From: Megaleporinus macrocephalus
Taxonomy: Eukaryota; Chordata; Actinopteri; Characiformes; Anostomidae
Direction of reading: 5' to 3'
Assembly (NCBI GenBank): GCA_021613375.1
Contig: CM038720.1
Span: 4,922,462 to 4,986,461 of the forward strand
DNA length: 64,000 bases
The notes beneath the pieces are model-generated. The model saw only the letters and a program-made list of their open reading frames with translations, made no database searches and was not told the origin of the DNA. Positions 11,274-22,044 of this stretch are shown here, piece by piece. Position numbers and translations under genes: made by a program. Every line of letters begins with the position of its first letter. Position 1 is the stretch's first letter.

Positions 11274-11331
<58 letters not shown>
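11274..11331. repeat. (TA)29 microsatellite
   Basis: Uninterrupted TA dinucleotides inside copy 1 of the triplicated block. Confidence 0.98.
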
Positions 11332-11333
<2 letters not shown>

Positions 11334-12116
11334 TACACATTGACACACATGAACGGTACAACTTTTGTATTAGAACATGTTTATAAGCCACCCATGAATG
11401 GATTGCAGTTCATTATTACAGAATTATGAGTTATATTATTACAGTCATAGTATAAGTACCTATAGGCTGCATGAACATGAAGATATGAAGAGGAAGACAT
11501 GGTTATATTTATAGTTAGAGGAGAGGAATTACATTTTCTCACTTTTCTCCTTAATGGAAATGTAGACCATCAGTCACAACATGTCTTATTTCTTTTACGC
11601 TGGAGGCTAATGTCGCTAACAAGTCATAGAAGCCTATGGCCACAAGGTTAGCATTGTGCCAATTTTCCTCAGGTTGCAGCTTTTTATGAAGGCTATGTTC
11701 AAAGGTTATTATAAATGTGCTTATAACTTGTAGTAACATGGTAATAATGCATTGTAAGGATACGTATAAAGTCTAAGTCTATGAGTCTGTAACTGTAACA
11801 ACATTCTGTTGATGTGACCGTTCATTATAATGCCTTATAAAAAAGTAATAACCTATGCAAACATAAGTAGCGCTTACATGGTGAATGAATATTATCATTA
11901 AAACACATTATAAAGTAAAGTATGGTACACATTGACACACATGAACGGTACAACTTTTGTGTTAGAACATGTTCATAAGCCACCCATGAATTGACTGCAG
12001 TACATTATTACAGAATTATTAGTTATATTATTACAGTCATAGTATACGTACCTATAGGCTGCATAGAAAGTGTTATTGAGTTCTTAATTAAAGGCTATTA
12101 ATTTACAGGAACATGG

Positions 12117-12118
<2 letters not shown>

Positions 12119-12174
<56 letters not shown>
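12119..12174. repeat. (AT)28 microsatellite
   Basis: Uninterrupted AT run at the junction of copies 2 and 3 of the triplicated block. Confidence 0.98.
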
Positions 12175-12177
<3 letters not shown>

Positions 12178-12589
12178 ATGGGTGTTTGGAGTTAGAGTTA
12201 GAGGAGAGGAATTGAATTCGCTCACTTTTCTCCTTAATGGAAATGTAGCCCATCAGTCACGACGGGGCTGCGTTCTGTCGCGCTCGAGGCTAATGTCGCT
12301 AACAAGTAATGGAAGCCTATGGCCACAAGGTTAGCATTGTGCTAATTTTCCTCAGCTTGTATCTTCAGGAATCTCACATGAACTTGTCTTACTGGTATAT
12401 ATACAATTCTTGGTTTGTAAGGATATTTATAAAGTCTAAGTCTTTGAGTCTGTAACTGTAACAACATAATGTTGATGTGACTGTTTTTTATAATGCCATT
12501 TGTGTTAGAACATGTTTAAAAGCCACCCATGAATTGACTGCAGTACATTATTACAGAGTTATGAGTTATATTATTATGTTACTGTCATA

Positions 12590-12657
12590 ATATATATATA
12601 TATATATATATATATACTTACAATATTATAATTAAAATATATTATAAAGATGGCATT

Positions 12658-12735
<78 letters not shown>
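12590..12735. repeat. two (TA)n tracts around a 45-bp spacer
   Basis: TA runs at about 12590-12616 and 12661-12735. The second is 75 bp. The frame with a run of Ile-Tyr residues on the minus strand is simply this tract. Confidence 0.97.
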
Positions 12736-12739
<4 letters not shown>

Positions 12740-12960
12740 ACTCAAAAAACTGTGTATGGCATCAAAAAGGGTTCCTCCACTGTTAAGACATGGACAAATA
12801 GAGATGCTCCAAAATAGCTTGGTAAAAAAATTTGGTTCCATTGACTTGCATAGTTTTTTGGTGCTATGTACAACCAAACAGGCTCTTAGAACGATTACAT
12901 CATGTTTTTTTATGATTAAATACACCAACTTCTTGTGGCTCTATGTTTGCCATGGTTAAT
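12740..12960. repeat. interspersed repeat fragment with GAGATGCTCCAAAATAG
   Basis: GGACAAATAGAGATGCTCCA, then AAAATAGCTTGG and TTGGTTCCATTGACTTGC, resembles 36525-36580 (GGACCAATAGAAATGCTCCA, then AAAATAACTTGG). Both appear to be fragments of one dispersed fish element. The superfamily is not determined and no transposase is visible. Confidence 0.5.
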
Positions 12961-14149
12961 TATATCGTCTCTGTCTAAAGAAAAACATGTATCTTCAGAA
13001 CAGTGACTTTACAGAAGATAACAAAAACATATTTCACCTTTAATGTAAGTGAATGTGAAGAGCTTTTAAGTGATTTCTCATAAAACTCTGTTCTGGTGAT
13101 GAAAATTGATGCAAATGGAGACGCAGGTTTTTCTTTGGGCAACGATAATATCTCCCATGTGTCCCCCACCAAACCTGGTCCTGGATATCGACGTTCCTGC
13201 TGGGTCTCCCAATCTTCCACTCCAGCTAATTAACCTCGTCCCTGAATGGCTTGATCAGAGGCAGTAGCGCCAGGTAAGCTTGTTGCTCATACACAACACT
13301 GAAGAGGTAAACTTCAGACAGCAGGCATGTCTTGGCTGATTGAGTCCATCTGAAGGGAGGGGGGAGAAAATGGGGTCATTTTTCTGCTAAATTATTACTT
13401 TGAAAGGACGAGAAATGAAAAGGAAAAGTGTTTAAGCGTAGTGGAGCCCGTGGCCTGGAGGTGTCCACGTCTGCGACGTGTGCGGTGTCATTGTTTCCAC
13501 TTGGTTCCCCGAGACAATGACGCGCCGGTGATTTGTCATAGCGAATATACATGAGTTTATTCATCGTGGCGTGATCTTGAATGATAGAAACTGAGGCACT
13601 TGTTTGGGGGGGGGGGGGGGGGGGGGGGGGCGCAGAAACAGGACGCTCGCGGCGCATGACGGATGCAATTTCATGGATGATTCCTTTTTTTTTTTCTTCA
13701 AGAAAGTGAACCTGCGTCGTGCCGGTGTTTGTGGCGCTCCTGAAAAGAGTCTCCCTGTAACATTGTCCACTCGCAAACAAAGCCCATCAATAGAGTCGCC
13801 CTGGCTTCCTTTATTTCCCTTTCCTTTTCCAATTGCTTGGATTTCAATTGGGCTATAATAAACCCGGAATGACCAGGGCAGCGGGAGAGAAGGCAGCAAA
13901 TGTTCACCGGCAATCAAAAGGAATTGCTTGAATGTTTTTTTTTAGTTTAGTTTTTTTTATTTTGGTAATAATTCCTGATGCACCCCAAAAAAGAGAAAAA
14001 AAAACGAGTGCAATCATAGGAAATACACAACTATGGGTGTTTGTGCGATTGAGCAGGGCTGTCCAATCAAGGGCAAGGGTCTCGGGCTGAAGGTTCTCAT
14101 TCCAACAAAACAAGAACAAACCTAACTAGAAAAGTGAACTTCCTGAAGG
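12961..14149. other. unique sequence with a 25-G homopolymer
   Basis: A run of 25 G lies at 13606-13630 and explains the glycine-rich or proline-rich frames on both strands around 13376-13917. Positions 13790-13870 (CCATCAATAGAGTCGCCCTG, then AATTGGGCTATAATAAACC) and 13430-13560 are non-repetitive and resemble conserved non-coding sequence. No gene seen. Confidence 0.45.
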
Positions 14150-15090
14150 AAACGCAGGATTGGTGCACATAAACGACAAATAGAGGAGTGCGGGTCAGTA
14201 TGTCTGTGGATTAGTGGTTGGGGATCTGCTCTGAGTGAGTACAGGCAGTTTGGAGGCTGTAGGTTGATTGAAACCGTAATGCTTGGGTTCAGCTGAAAAT
14301 GAATGGGACCCTATGTATGTAAACGAGGGATGAATAAACAACAAGTAGAGGAGTGTGGGTCAGTGTGTTTGGGAATCTGTCCTGAGTGAGTACAGGTAGT
14401 TTGAAGGCTGTAGGTTGATTGAAATCGTAATGTTTGGGTTTGACCAAAAATCAATGGGACCCTATGGAAGGAACGAGGGATAAATAAACGACAAATAGAG
14501 GAGTGTGGATCAGTATGTCTGTGGATTAGTGGTTGGGACCTGCACTGAGTGAGTACAGGCACTTTGGAGGCTGTAGGTTGATTGAAACCGTAATGCTTGG
14601 GTTCAGCTGAAAATGAATGGAACCCTATGTACGTGAACGAGGGATGAATAAACGACAAGTAGAGGAGTGCAGGTCAGCATGTCTGTGGATTTGAGTTTGG
14701 GGATCTACTTTGAGTTAGTACAGGCACTTTGGAGGCTGTAGTTTAAATTAAACTGTGAGGTTTGGGTGTTTATGAAAATGAATGGGACTCTATGGGGAAA
14801 AAGAGGGATGGAAAAAAGCGACAAAGAGACAAGTACGGGTCAAACCAACACTATAGTCGTGGTCGGGGGTCTGTCCTGAGTCAGTGTGTGTGAAACGGTG
14901 TGTGTCGGTCGAGCATAAGTTCAGTAGATTGGCGTACACTTTTCCATCCTATTCATTCTCTATGGGAAAAATTCAGAAGGAGTCTTTGGGAATCTATGCA
15001 TCCAATCAAAAAGCTGTATATCACACAATCATACTGGACAATCAGGAGTTGGAACGAAGTTGATATCTTGAAAACTATGGGACGAGTTAC
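14150..15090 (+). repeat. about 160-bp monomer tandem block, copy 1 (5 monomers plus unique 3' flank)
   Basis: Monomers begin near 14173, 14338, 14489, 14653 and 14818, each with CGACAAATAGAGGAGTG or a variant. Each then has GGTCAGTATGTCTGTGGATT, GAGTACAGGCAGTTTGGAGG and AAAATGAATGGGACCCTATG. The block ends in a non-repeated tail (TTCAGTAGATTGGCGT, then TTCTCTATGGGAAAAATTC). The same monomers and tail recur at 51795-52570, so the whole block is a dispersed element with an internal array. Confidence 0.9.
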
Positions 15091-15655
15091 GAACGGTATC
15101 CGTAATAAAACATGGATGTGAAGCCTCTACGACGAGATCCTTCACTCCAACAAACAACTGGCATCAAAACACTCCAGTGTTTTTCTTTGTTGTTGTTTTC
15201 CATCTGTGTGGTACACGGTATTAGAGCTTGAAATATTGGTCCAGATCCAACTGTTTCTTTTCTTTTCAAGTGGGTTTTTTCAGCTTTGAACATAATTTAT
15301 TAAAAACATATCTGACTCAAGCTACATTCTGTATTCTCACAGTCTAGCACCCTCAACAGATTTCACCCTGCTGTAGTGTTTGCCGCCCAGACTTAACACT
15401 TTTTTTCTGGTCCGACTTCATAATAAGGGTCTGTAATGACTCTGTGGTTACACATGAACATCACATGTAAAACCAGTGTGATTACTAGTGATGTAGCCAC
15501 GGTTACAGATGGATTACAGTAATACAGCACATGTAATTACACATGTATGTCAATGTCTTATACATGGGTAATAACCTAAAAACGCTTTTACATCGCTTAC
15601 ATATTATTAGATATTATCATTTGAAAACACATAATAAAGATGCTATCACTTATGT

Positions 15656-15657
<2 letters not shown>
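15091..15657. other. unique sequence, nothing recognised
   Basis: No tandem structure, no supported exon. Part of it (15590-15650, ending near TATGTCAATA) leads into a TA tract. Confidence 0.4.

Positions 15658-15732
<75 letters not shown>
15658..15732. repeat. (TA)37 microsatellite
   Basis: Uninterrupted TA run bordering the transposon end at 15737. Confidence 0.98.
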
Positions 15733-15735
<3 letters not shown>

Positions 15736-15736
15736 G

Positions 15737-15812
15737 GGTGATTCGTGATTCTTCAATTAGGGGAACTTTTACGTCCCTAGGTTATAAATTTGTGTTAAAA
15801 TTACTTTATTGC
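15737..15812 (+). mobile_element. terminal fragment of a TIR element (family of 58470-60365)
   Basis: GGGTGATTCGTGATTCTTCA, then AGGGGAACTTTTACGTCCCT and AGGTTATAAATTTGTG, is the reverse complement of 60294-60352, apart from an ATTCGTG insertion. Only about 75 bp of the end is present, and it abuts a TA tract. Confidence 0.75.
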
Positions 15813-15829
15813 TAAACAATTATATTATG

Positions 15830-17185
15830 TCAGGGGGTCAGTTATAATTTTTCTGGACTACAGCCAAGTTCTGTCTGAATATTTTTGGGCAGATGTTGGG
15901 GTGGGAAAGAATTTTGTCAGGTTACAGTTGGTTCAGACAGAGTTTCACTGGAAGTTGGGCCAGATTTGTTTTAGGTTACAGTCCAGTTTTTAAAAAATTG
16001 CCACGCTAGTCAGATTAAGACAGAATTGTGTTGGAAAAATTAGGTTTAGTAGAGTTTTAACATCTTTAACTTAAACTTGTAAGTAGAATTTTGTTGGGCT
16101 ACAGTCAAGGTCAAACAGAATTTTCTTAGGGTTCAGTTGGGTTGGGGTGGAATTTTGTTTGGCTACAGTTGAGGTGAGACAGAATTTTAGTAGACTACAG
16201 TCGAGATCAGACAGAATTTTAGTGGACTTCAGTTGAGGTTAAACAGAATTTTGTTGGGCCACAGTCAAGGTTAAACAGAATTTTGGTGGGCTACAGCCAA
16301 AAATTGGAGTGGGACCAAATTTTGTCAGGCTATTTAGGTTGGGATAAAACAATTCTGCACTACATCAGGTTCTGCCAGACTATTTTGAAGAATGTTAGGT
16401 TTAAGTTGAGTTTAGACAGAATTTTGTTGTGCCACAGTTGAGGTTAAACAGAATTTTGGTGGGCCACAGTCGAGATCAAAGAGAATTTTAGTAGGCCACT
16501 ATTGAGGTTAAACAGAATTTTAGTGGACTACAGTTGAGATCAGACAGAATTTCAGTGGGCCACGGTTGAGGTTAAACAGAATTTTGGTGGGCCACAGTTG
16601 AGGTTAAATAGAATTTTGGTGGGCCACAATCGAGATAAAAATCTTTCTGGGCTAAGGTCAAGGTCAGGCCATGTTTTGTTCTAGACTACATCAGGTTCTG
16701 CTAGACCATTTTGAAGAATGTTATCAGATTTCAGTTGAGTTAAGAGAGAATTTTGTTGGGCCACAGTTGAGGTTAAACAGAATTTTGGTGGACCAGTCGA
16801 GGTCGGACACAGTTTTGGTGGGCCACAGTCAAGTTCTTTAAGAATTTTTTAGGCAAAAATTAAAGTGGGACCAAATTTTGTCAGCCTATTGAAGTTGGGA
16901 TAAACATCTTTCTGGGCTACAGTCAAGGTCAGACCATGTTTTTCTGGGCTACATCAGGTTCTGCTAGACTGTTTTGAGGAATGTTATCAGATTTCAGTTG
17001 AGTTTAGACAGAATTTTGTTGGGCTACAGTGAAGTGGGGCCTGACTTGGATCACAGTCAGGTTGGGATGGAATTTGTTGGGCTATAATTGAGACAGAATT
17101 CGGTCAGGCTACACTATGACTGGGACATAATTGTTTTGGACTGCACTCAGGTTCAGACTGAATTTTCCTGGACTACGATCAGGCT
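15830..17185. repeat. degenerate minisatellite, about 32-45-bp units
   Basis: Units built around GTTAAACAGAATTTTGGTGG and GCCACAGTTGAG, with many substitutions and variable unit lengths. The best-preserved part is 16400-16640. Longer recurring pieces (CTACATCAGGTTCTGC, then AGACTATTTTGAAG or AGACCATTTTGAAG) occur near 16360, 16690 and 16955, which suggests a higher-order unit of about 300 bp. It is older than the neighbouring 49-bp array. Confidence 0.85.
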
Positions 17186-18144
17186 TGGATTCGAACCCTC
17201 ATGCTGTGGTGGATGTCAGACTAGGGCAGAGTGTTCTTTAGCAATTTCATCTTTGTTACACCATTTCAGGCCAAATCACAGCTCGACGAGAGATGGATCG
17301 CTTCATACCCATGAACATCATCTTCGCTGCATGACACGCAGTGTGAGTATCTGAGTCATTCGTTTTCATTGCCACTGTGTTTTCAGGTCGATGTCGACGA
17401 GGCTTTATGGAGCGCACGCTGGCGATTTGCTGGCCCGTTCCGACCGGCTTTGTACGGGAGGCCCATTTGGACAGGAGCGCACATGGGTGCCTCGGTGCTT
17501 TTATGATGACACATTAGCAGCTCGGAGAGCAATTATGAGCTGTAGGTTCCAGCTCGAGTTCATTCATTATACATCCCAGCAACTGGCTGCTTCTTCTCCT
17601 CTTCACCACTCCGTCTCTCCGGCTGCCTCCCGCTGCGACCATTCCCAGCCGAGAGAGAAGCGAGAGAGAGAGAGAAAGTGAGAGAGAGAGAGAGCGCCGC
17701 GGGATCCGCCTGCTATTAACAGAATTAACTCCTGCCAGGAGCATCGCCATGGGAGAACACACCAATTCCATTATCTCAGCTGGACCGGACCAGGGGCCAC
17801 TCCTCCTCCTCCTCCTCCTCTTCCTGCTCTTCCTCTCCCACCTCTGAAAGTGCTCCAAGAGCACACTGGGCCGAGCCTGCACCGCTTCTCCGTCCGCAGT
17901 GACTCTCCAGTGCTTTCTGTAGCGTGGAACATCCGAGGCATTTGCACTTGAAATATTCATCCGGCCCTCGCTCGCTCGCTCACACGTTCCCAATCTCGCA
18001 CGACCACATTTCAATCTTTTCACGCACTTTCCATCCTTTTTCAGGAAGTTATTTTTTGCCCTGCTGGGACCATGTGACTAGTTAATGGTCTACTTACTGT
18101 TTCTGAGGTTTATTGTGAATTTATTTGCTTATGCTTTGTTTTTT
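17186..18144. other. unique island, candidate conserved non-coding sequence
   Basis: Positions 17380-17600 (for example TTATGATGACACATTAGCAG) are non-repetitive. Positions 17650-17695 are an (AG)n tract and 17800-17825 a (CTC)n tract; together they produce the Ser-Leu and Arg runs in the 169-residue minus-strand frame, which I do not accept as a gene. Another motif-rich stretch lies at 17930-18010. Confidence 0.4.
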
Positions 18145-21100
18145 GCTGCTACAGAGGTTAGTGTAGAGTCGACTGTGAGTGTGTAGTGTTACTGCTGCTA
18201 CAGAGGTTAGTGTAGAGTCGGCTGTGTGTGTGTAGTGTTACTGCTGCTACAGAGGTTAGTGTAGAGTCGGCTGTGTGTGTGTAATGTTACTGCTGCTACA
18301 GAGGTTAGTGTAGAGTCGACTGTGTGTGTGTGTAGTGTTACTGCTACAGAGGTTAGTGGAGAGTTGGCTGTGTGTGTGTGTAGTGTTATTGCTACAGAGT
18401 TTAGTGTAGAATCGGCTGTGTGTGTGTAGTGTTACAGCTACAGAGGTTAGTGTAGAGTCGGCTGTGTGTGTAGTGTTACTGCTACAGAGGTTAGTGTAGA
18501 GTCGGCTGTGTGTGTGTAGTGTTACTGCTGCTACAGAGGTTAGTGTAGAGTCGGCTGTGTGTGTGTAGTGTTACTGCTACAGAGGTTAGTGTAGAGTCGG
18601 CTGTGTGTGTGTAGTGTTACTGCTGTACAGAGGTCAGTGTAGAGTTGGCTGTGTGTGTGTAGTGTTACTGCTGCTACAGAGGTTAGTGTAGAGTCGGCTG
18701 TGTGTGTGTGTAGTGTTACTGCTGCTACAGAGGTTAGTGTTAGAGTCGGCCTGTGTGTGTGTGTAGTGTTACTGCTACAGAGGTTAGTGTAGAGTCGGCT
18801 GTGTGTGTGTAGTGTTTACTGCTACAGAGGTTAGTGTAGAGTCAGCTGTGTGTGTGTAGTGTTACTGCTGCTACAGAGGTTAGTGTAGAGTCGGCTGTGT
18901 GTGTGTAGTGTTACTGCTGCTACAGAGGTTAGTGTAGAGTCAGCTGTGTGTGTGTAGTTTTACTGCTGCTACAGAGGTTAGTGTAGAGTCGGCTGTGTGT
19001 GTGTAGTGTTACTGCTGCTACAGAGGTTAGTGTACAGTCGGCTGTGTGTGTGTAGTGTTACTGCTGCTACAGAGGTTAGTGTAGAGTCGACTGTGAGTGT
19101 GTAGTGTTACTGCTGCTACAGAGGTTAGTGTAGAGTCGGCTGTGTGTGTAATGTTACTGCTGCTACAGAGGTTAGTGTAGAGTCGACTGTGTGTGTGTGT
19201 AGTGTTACTGCTACAGAGGTTAGTGGAGAGTTGGCTGTGTGTGTGTGTAGTGTTATTGCTACAGAGTTTAGTGTAGAGTCGGCTGTGTGTGTGTAGTGTT
19301 ACTGCTACAGAGGTTAGTGTAGAGTCGGCTGTGTGTGTGTAGTGTTACTGCTGCTACAGAGGTTAGTGTAGAGTCGGCTGTGTGTGTGTAGTGTTACTGC
19401 TGCTACAGAGGTTAGTGTAGAGTCGGCTGTGTGTGTGTAGTGTTACTGCTACAGAGGTTAGTGTAGAGTCGGCTGTGTGTGTGTAGTGTTACTGCTGCTA
19501 CAGAGGTCAGTGTAGAGTTGGCTGTGTGTGTGTAGTGTTACTGCTGCTACAGAGGTTAGTGTAGAGTCGGCTGTGTGTGGTGTAGTGTTACTGCTGCTAC
19601 AGAGGTTAGTGTAGAGTCGGCTGTGTGTGTGTGTGTAGTGTTACTGCTACAGAGGTTAGTGTAGAGTCCGGCTGTGTGTGTGTAGTGGTTACTGCTACAG
19701 AGGTTAGTGTAGAGTCAGCTGTGTGTGTGTAGTGTTACTGCTGCTACAGAGGTTAGTGAAGAGTTGGCTGTGTGTGTGTAGTGTTACTGCTGCTATAGAG
19801 GTTAGAGTAGTGTCGGCTGTGTGTGTGTAGTGTTACTGCTACAGAGGTTAGTGTAGAGTCGGCTGTGTGTATGTAGTGTTACAGCTACAGAGGTTAGTGT
19901 AGAGTCAGCTGTGTGTGTGTAGTTTTACTGCTGCTACAGAGGTTAGTGTAGAGTCGGCTGTTTGTGTGTAGTGTTACTGCTGCTACAGAGGTTAGTGTAT
20001 TGTCAGTTGTGTGCGTGTAGTGTTACAGCTACAGAGGTTAGTGTAGAGTCGGCTGTGTGTGTGTAGTGTTACTGCTACAGAGGTTAGTGTAGAGTCAGCT
20101 GTGTGTGTGTAGTGTTACTGCTGCTACAGAGGTTAGTGAAGAGTTGGCTGTGTGTGTGTAGTGTTACTGCTGCTATAGAGGTTAGTGTAGTGTCGGCTGT
20201 GTGTGTGTAGTGTTACTGCTACAGAGGTTAACGTAGAGTCGGCTGTGTGTGTGTAGTGTTACTGCTACAGAGGTTAGTGTAGAGTCGGCTGTGTGTGTGT
20301 AGTGTTACTGCTGCTACAGAGGTTAGTGTAGAGTCGGCTGTGTGTGTGTAGTGTTACTGCTGCTACAGAGGTTAGTGTAGAGTCGGCTGTGTGTGTGTAG
20401 TGTTACAGCTACAGAGGTTAGTGTAGAGTCAGCTGTGTGTGTGTAGTTTTACTGCTGCTACAGAGGTTAGTGTAGAGTCGGCTGTGTGTGTGTAGTGTTA
20501 CTGCTGCTACAGAGGTTAGTGAAGAGTTGGCTGTGTGTGTGTAGTGTTACTGCTGCTACAGAGATTAGTGTAGTGTCAGTTGTGTGCGTGTAGTGTTACT
20601 GCTACAGAGGTTAGTGTAGAGTCGGCTGTGTGTGTGTAGTGTTACTGCTACAGAGGTTAGTGGAGAGTCGGCTGTGTGTGTGTAGTGTTACAGCTACAGA
20701 GGTTAGTGTAGAGTCAGCTGTGTGTGTGTGTGTGTAGTGTTACTGCTGCTACAGAGGTTAGTGTAGAGTCGGCTGTGTGTGTGTAGTGTTACTGCTACAG
20801 AGGTTAGTGGAGAGTCGGCTGTGTGTGTGTAGTGTTACAGCTACAGAGGTTAGTGTAGAGTCAGCTGTGTGTGTGTGTGTGTAGTGTTACTGCTGCTACA
20901 GAGGTTAGTGTAGAGTCGGCTGTGTGTGTGTAGTGTTACTGCTGCTACAGAGGTTAGTGTAGAGTCGGCTGTGTGTGGGTAGTGTTACTGCTGCTACAGA
21001 GGTTAGTGGAGAGTCGGCTGTGTGTGTGTAGTGTTACTGCTGCTACAGAGGTTAGTGGAGAGTCGGCTGTGTGTGTGTAGTGTTACTGCTCCTACAGAGG

Positions 21101-21258
21101 TTAGTGGAGAGTCGGCTGTGTGTGTGTAGTGTTACTGCTGCTACAGAGGTTAGTGGAGAGTCGGCTGTGTGTGTGTAGTGTTACTGCTGCTACAGAGGTT
21201 AGTGGAGAGTCGGCTGTGTGTGTGTAGTGTTACTGCTGCTACAGAGGTTAGTGGAGAA
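18145..21258. repeat. 49-bp minisatellite, about 65 copies, with higher-order repeats
   Basis: The unit contains CTGCTGCTACAGAGGTTAGT and GTAGAGTCGGCTGTGTGTGT. Length variation comes from the CTG count and the (GT)n portion. Variant units recur in order: GACTGTGAGTG at 18171 and 19089, CAGAGTTTAG at 18395 and 19262, AGGTCAGTGT at 18631 and 19504. So about 0.9 kb was duplicated once and then lost a unit. Smaller duplicated runs occur near 19740/20110 and 20640/20790. The last units (21000-21258) all carry the GGAGAGTCGG variant, which marks recent terminal expansion. Confidence 0.97.
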
Positions 21259-22002
21259 TAAGGAACCATTCATTTGAAGGGCATATGCTATAATAATAGC
21301 ATTAGTAACGTGGTAGCATAACTCAGGATGCACTAATCATCACACAGTATTGGAATATTTTGTGTGAGTCATCTTCAGAACATTGATTTTTGGCTCTTCT
21401 GTTCCATTAGGCCTTCAGGCTTTGTATAAAACTGAGATATTTAAGAGAGGGAGCTCTGCGCACTCACCTGCTCATTCCGCTTTCATGAAGAGCTGAATTA
21501 AACACTCCGAAGAGCATCACAAAGACCCCCCCCCCACCTACCCCCGCCAACTCCTACCACTCCCACATGCTACATCCTCTCTGTCTGCGCCATTCGCCGG
21601 GTCCCATTGATTGCGGTCAAATTTTTACATTACAAATCTGGTTACTGATTGTGAACAGGACTCCTAATAGCACGTGAAGATGGATCACAGGGACCGTGAT
21701 GATTGCTGTCACCGCCACAATTGGCTTATTAATGCGCCGCTAGGTTTTCCCGTGGGCTTTGCGTGTCCTGCTGATGCGTCCGCAGAGGCTTGATAAGACG
21801 GCTGTTTTCTCAGACCAAATTTATATAGGCTTTCAGCATCGACTCACCATCTGCCACCACATGATCAATCAATGTTTAACGTGTAAACAAATTTTAAGGG
21901 CTTGTTTTAAACAAATGAAACCCCAAACCCACCTCAGTGAGCTCTAACGTGATTGGTTTCTAAGGCTTGCTTCTATAGTTTTGCAACGGAGCTACAAGGT
22001 AA
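21259..22002. other. unique island, candidate conserved non-coding sequence
   Basis: Non-repetitive except for C-rich 21526-21545. Positions 21690-21910 (GATGATTGCTGTCACC, GGCTTATTAATGCGCC, CACATGATCAATCAATG) are AT/GC balanced and rich in homeodomain-type sites. No exon could be supported. Confidence 0.4.
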
Positions 22003-22040
22003 ATGTACAGTACTGTGCAAAAGTCAGAGACCACCCTTGA
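22003..22040 (+). mobile_element. Tc1/mariner-type terminal motif fragment
   Basis: TACAGTACTGTGCAAAAGTC followed by AGAGACCACC resembles the well-known start of non-autonomous teleost Tc1/mariner repeats. It lies directly before the satellite array at 22045, which may be the inside or the target of that element. No matching opposite end was found. Confidence 0.45.
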
Positions 22041-22044
22041 AAGC

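Larger units (their letters stand above)
10793..12655 (+). repeat. triplicated block of about 0.5-0.7 kb separated by (TA)n tracts
   Basis: Three tandem copies start near 10793, 11508 and 12178, each with TTAGAGTTAGAGGAGAGGAA or a close variant. Each then has CACTTTTCTCCTTAATGG, GCTAATGTCGCTAACAAGT and GAAGCCTATGGCC. Copies 1 and 2 continue through GTAGTAACA(G/T)GGTAATAATG and AAGTCTAAGTCTATGAGTC to TAAGCCACCCATGAAT. Copy 3 has internal deletions. Copies 2 and 3 are joined through a TA tract. Confidence 0.9.

Noticed and set aside
13376..13917. Frames of 118 and 134 residues around the poly-G tract
   Set aside because: Poly-Pro/poly-Gly from the 25-G run, overlapping in several frames and lacking any known domain.
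17514..18023. 169-residue minus-strand frame
   Set aside because: Arg and Ser-Leu runs come from (CTC)n and (AG)n tracts. No domain is recognisable, and frames on the other strand overlap it.
757..21258. Regular repeats as a possible CRISPR array
   Set aside because: Units are contiguous with no unique spacers, and the context is vertebrate nuclear DNA.
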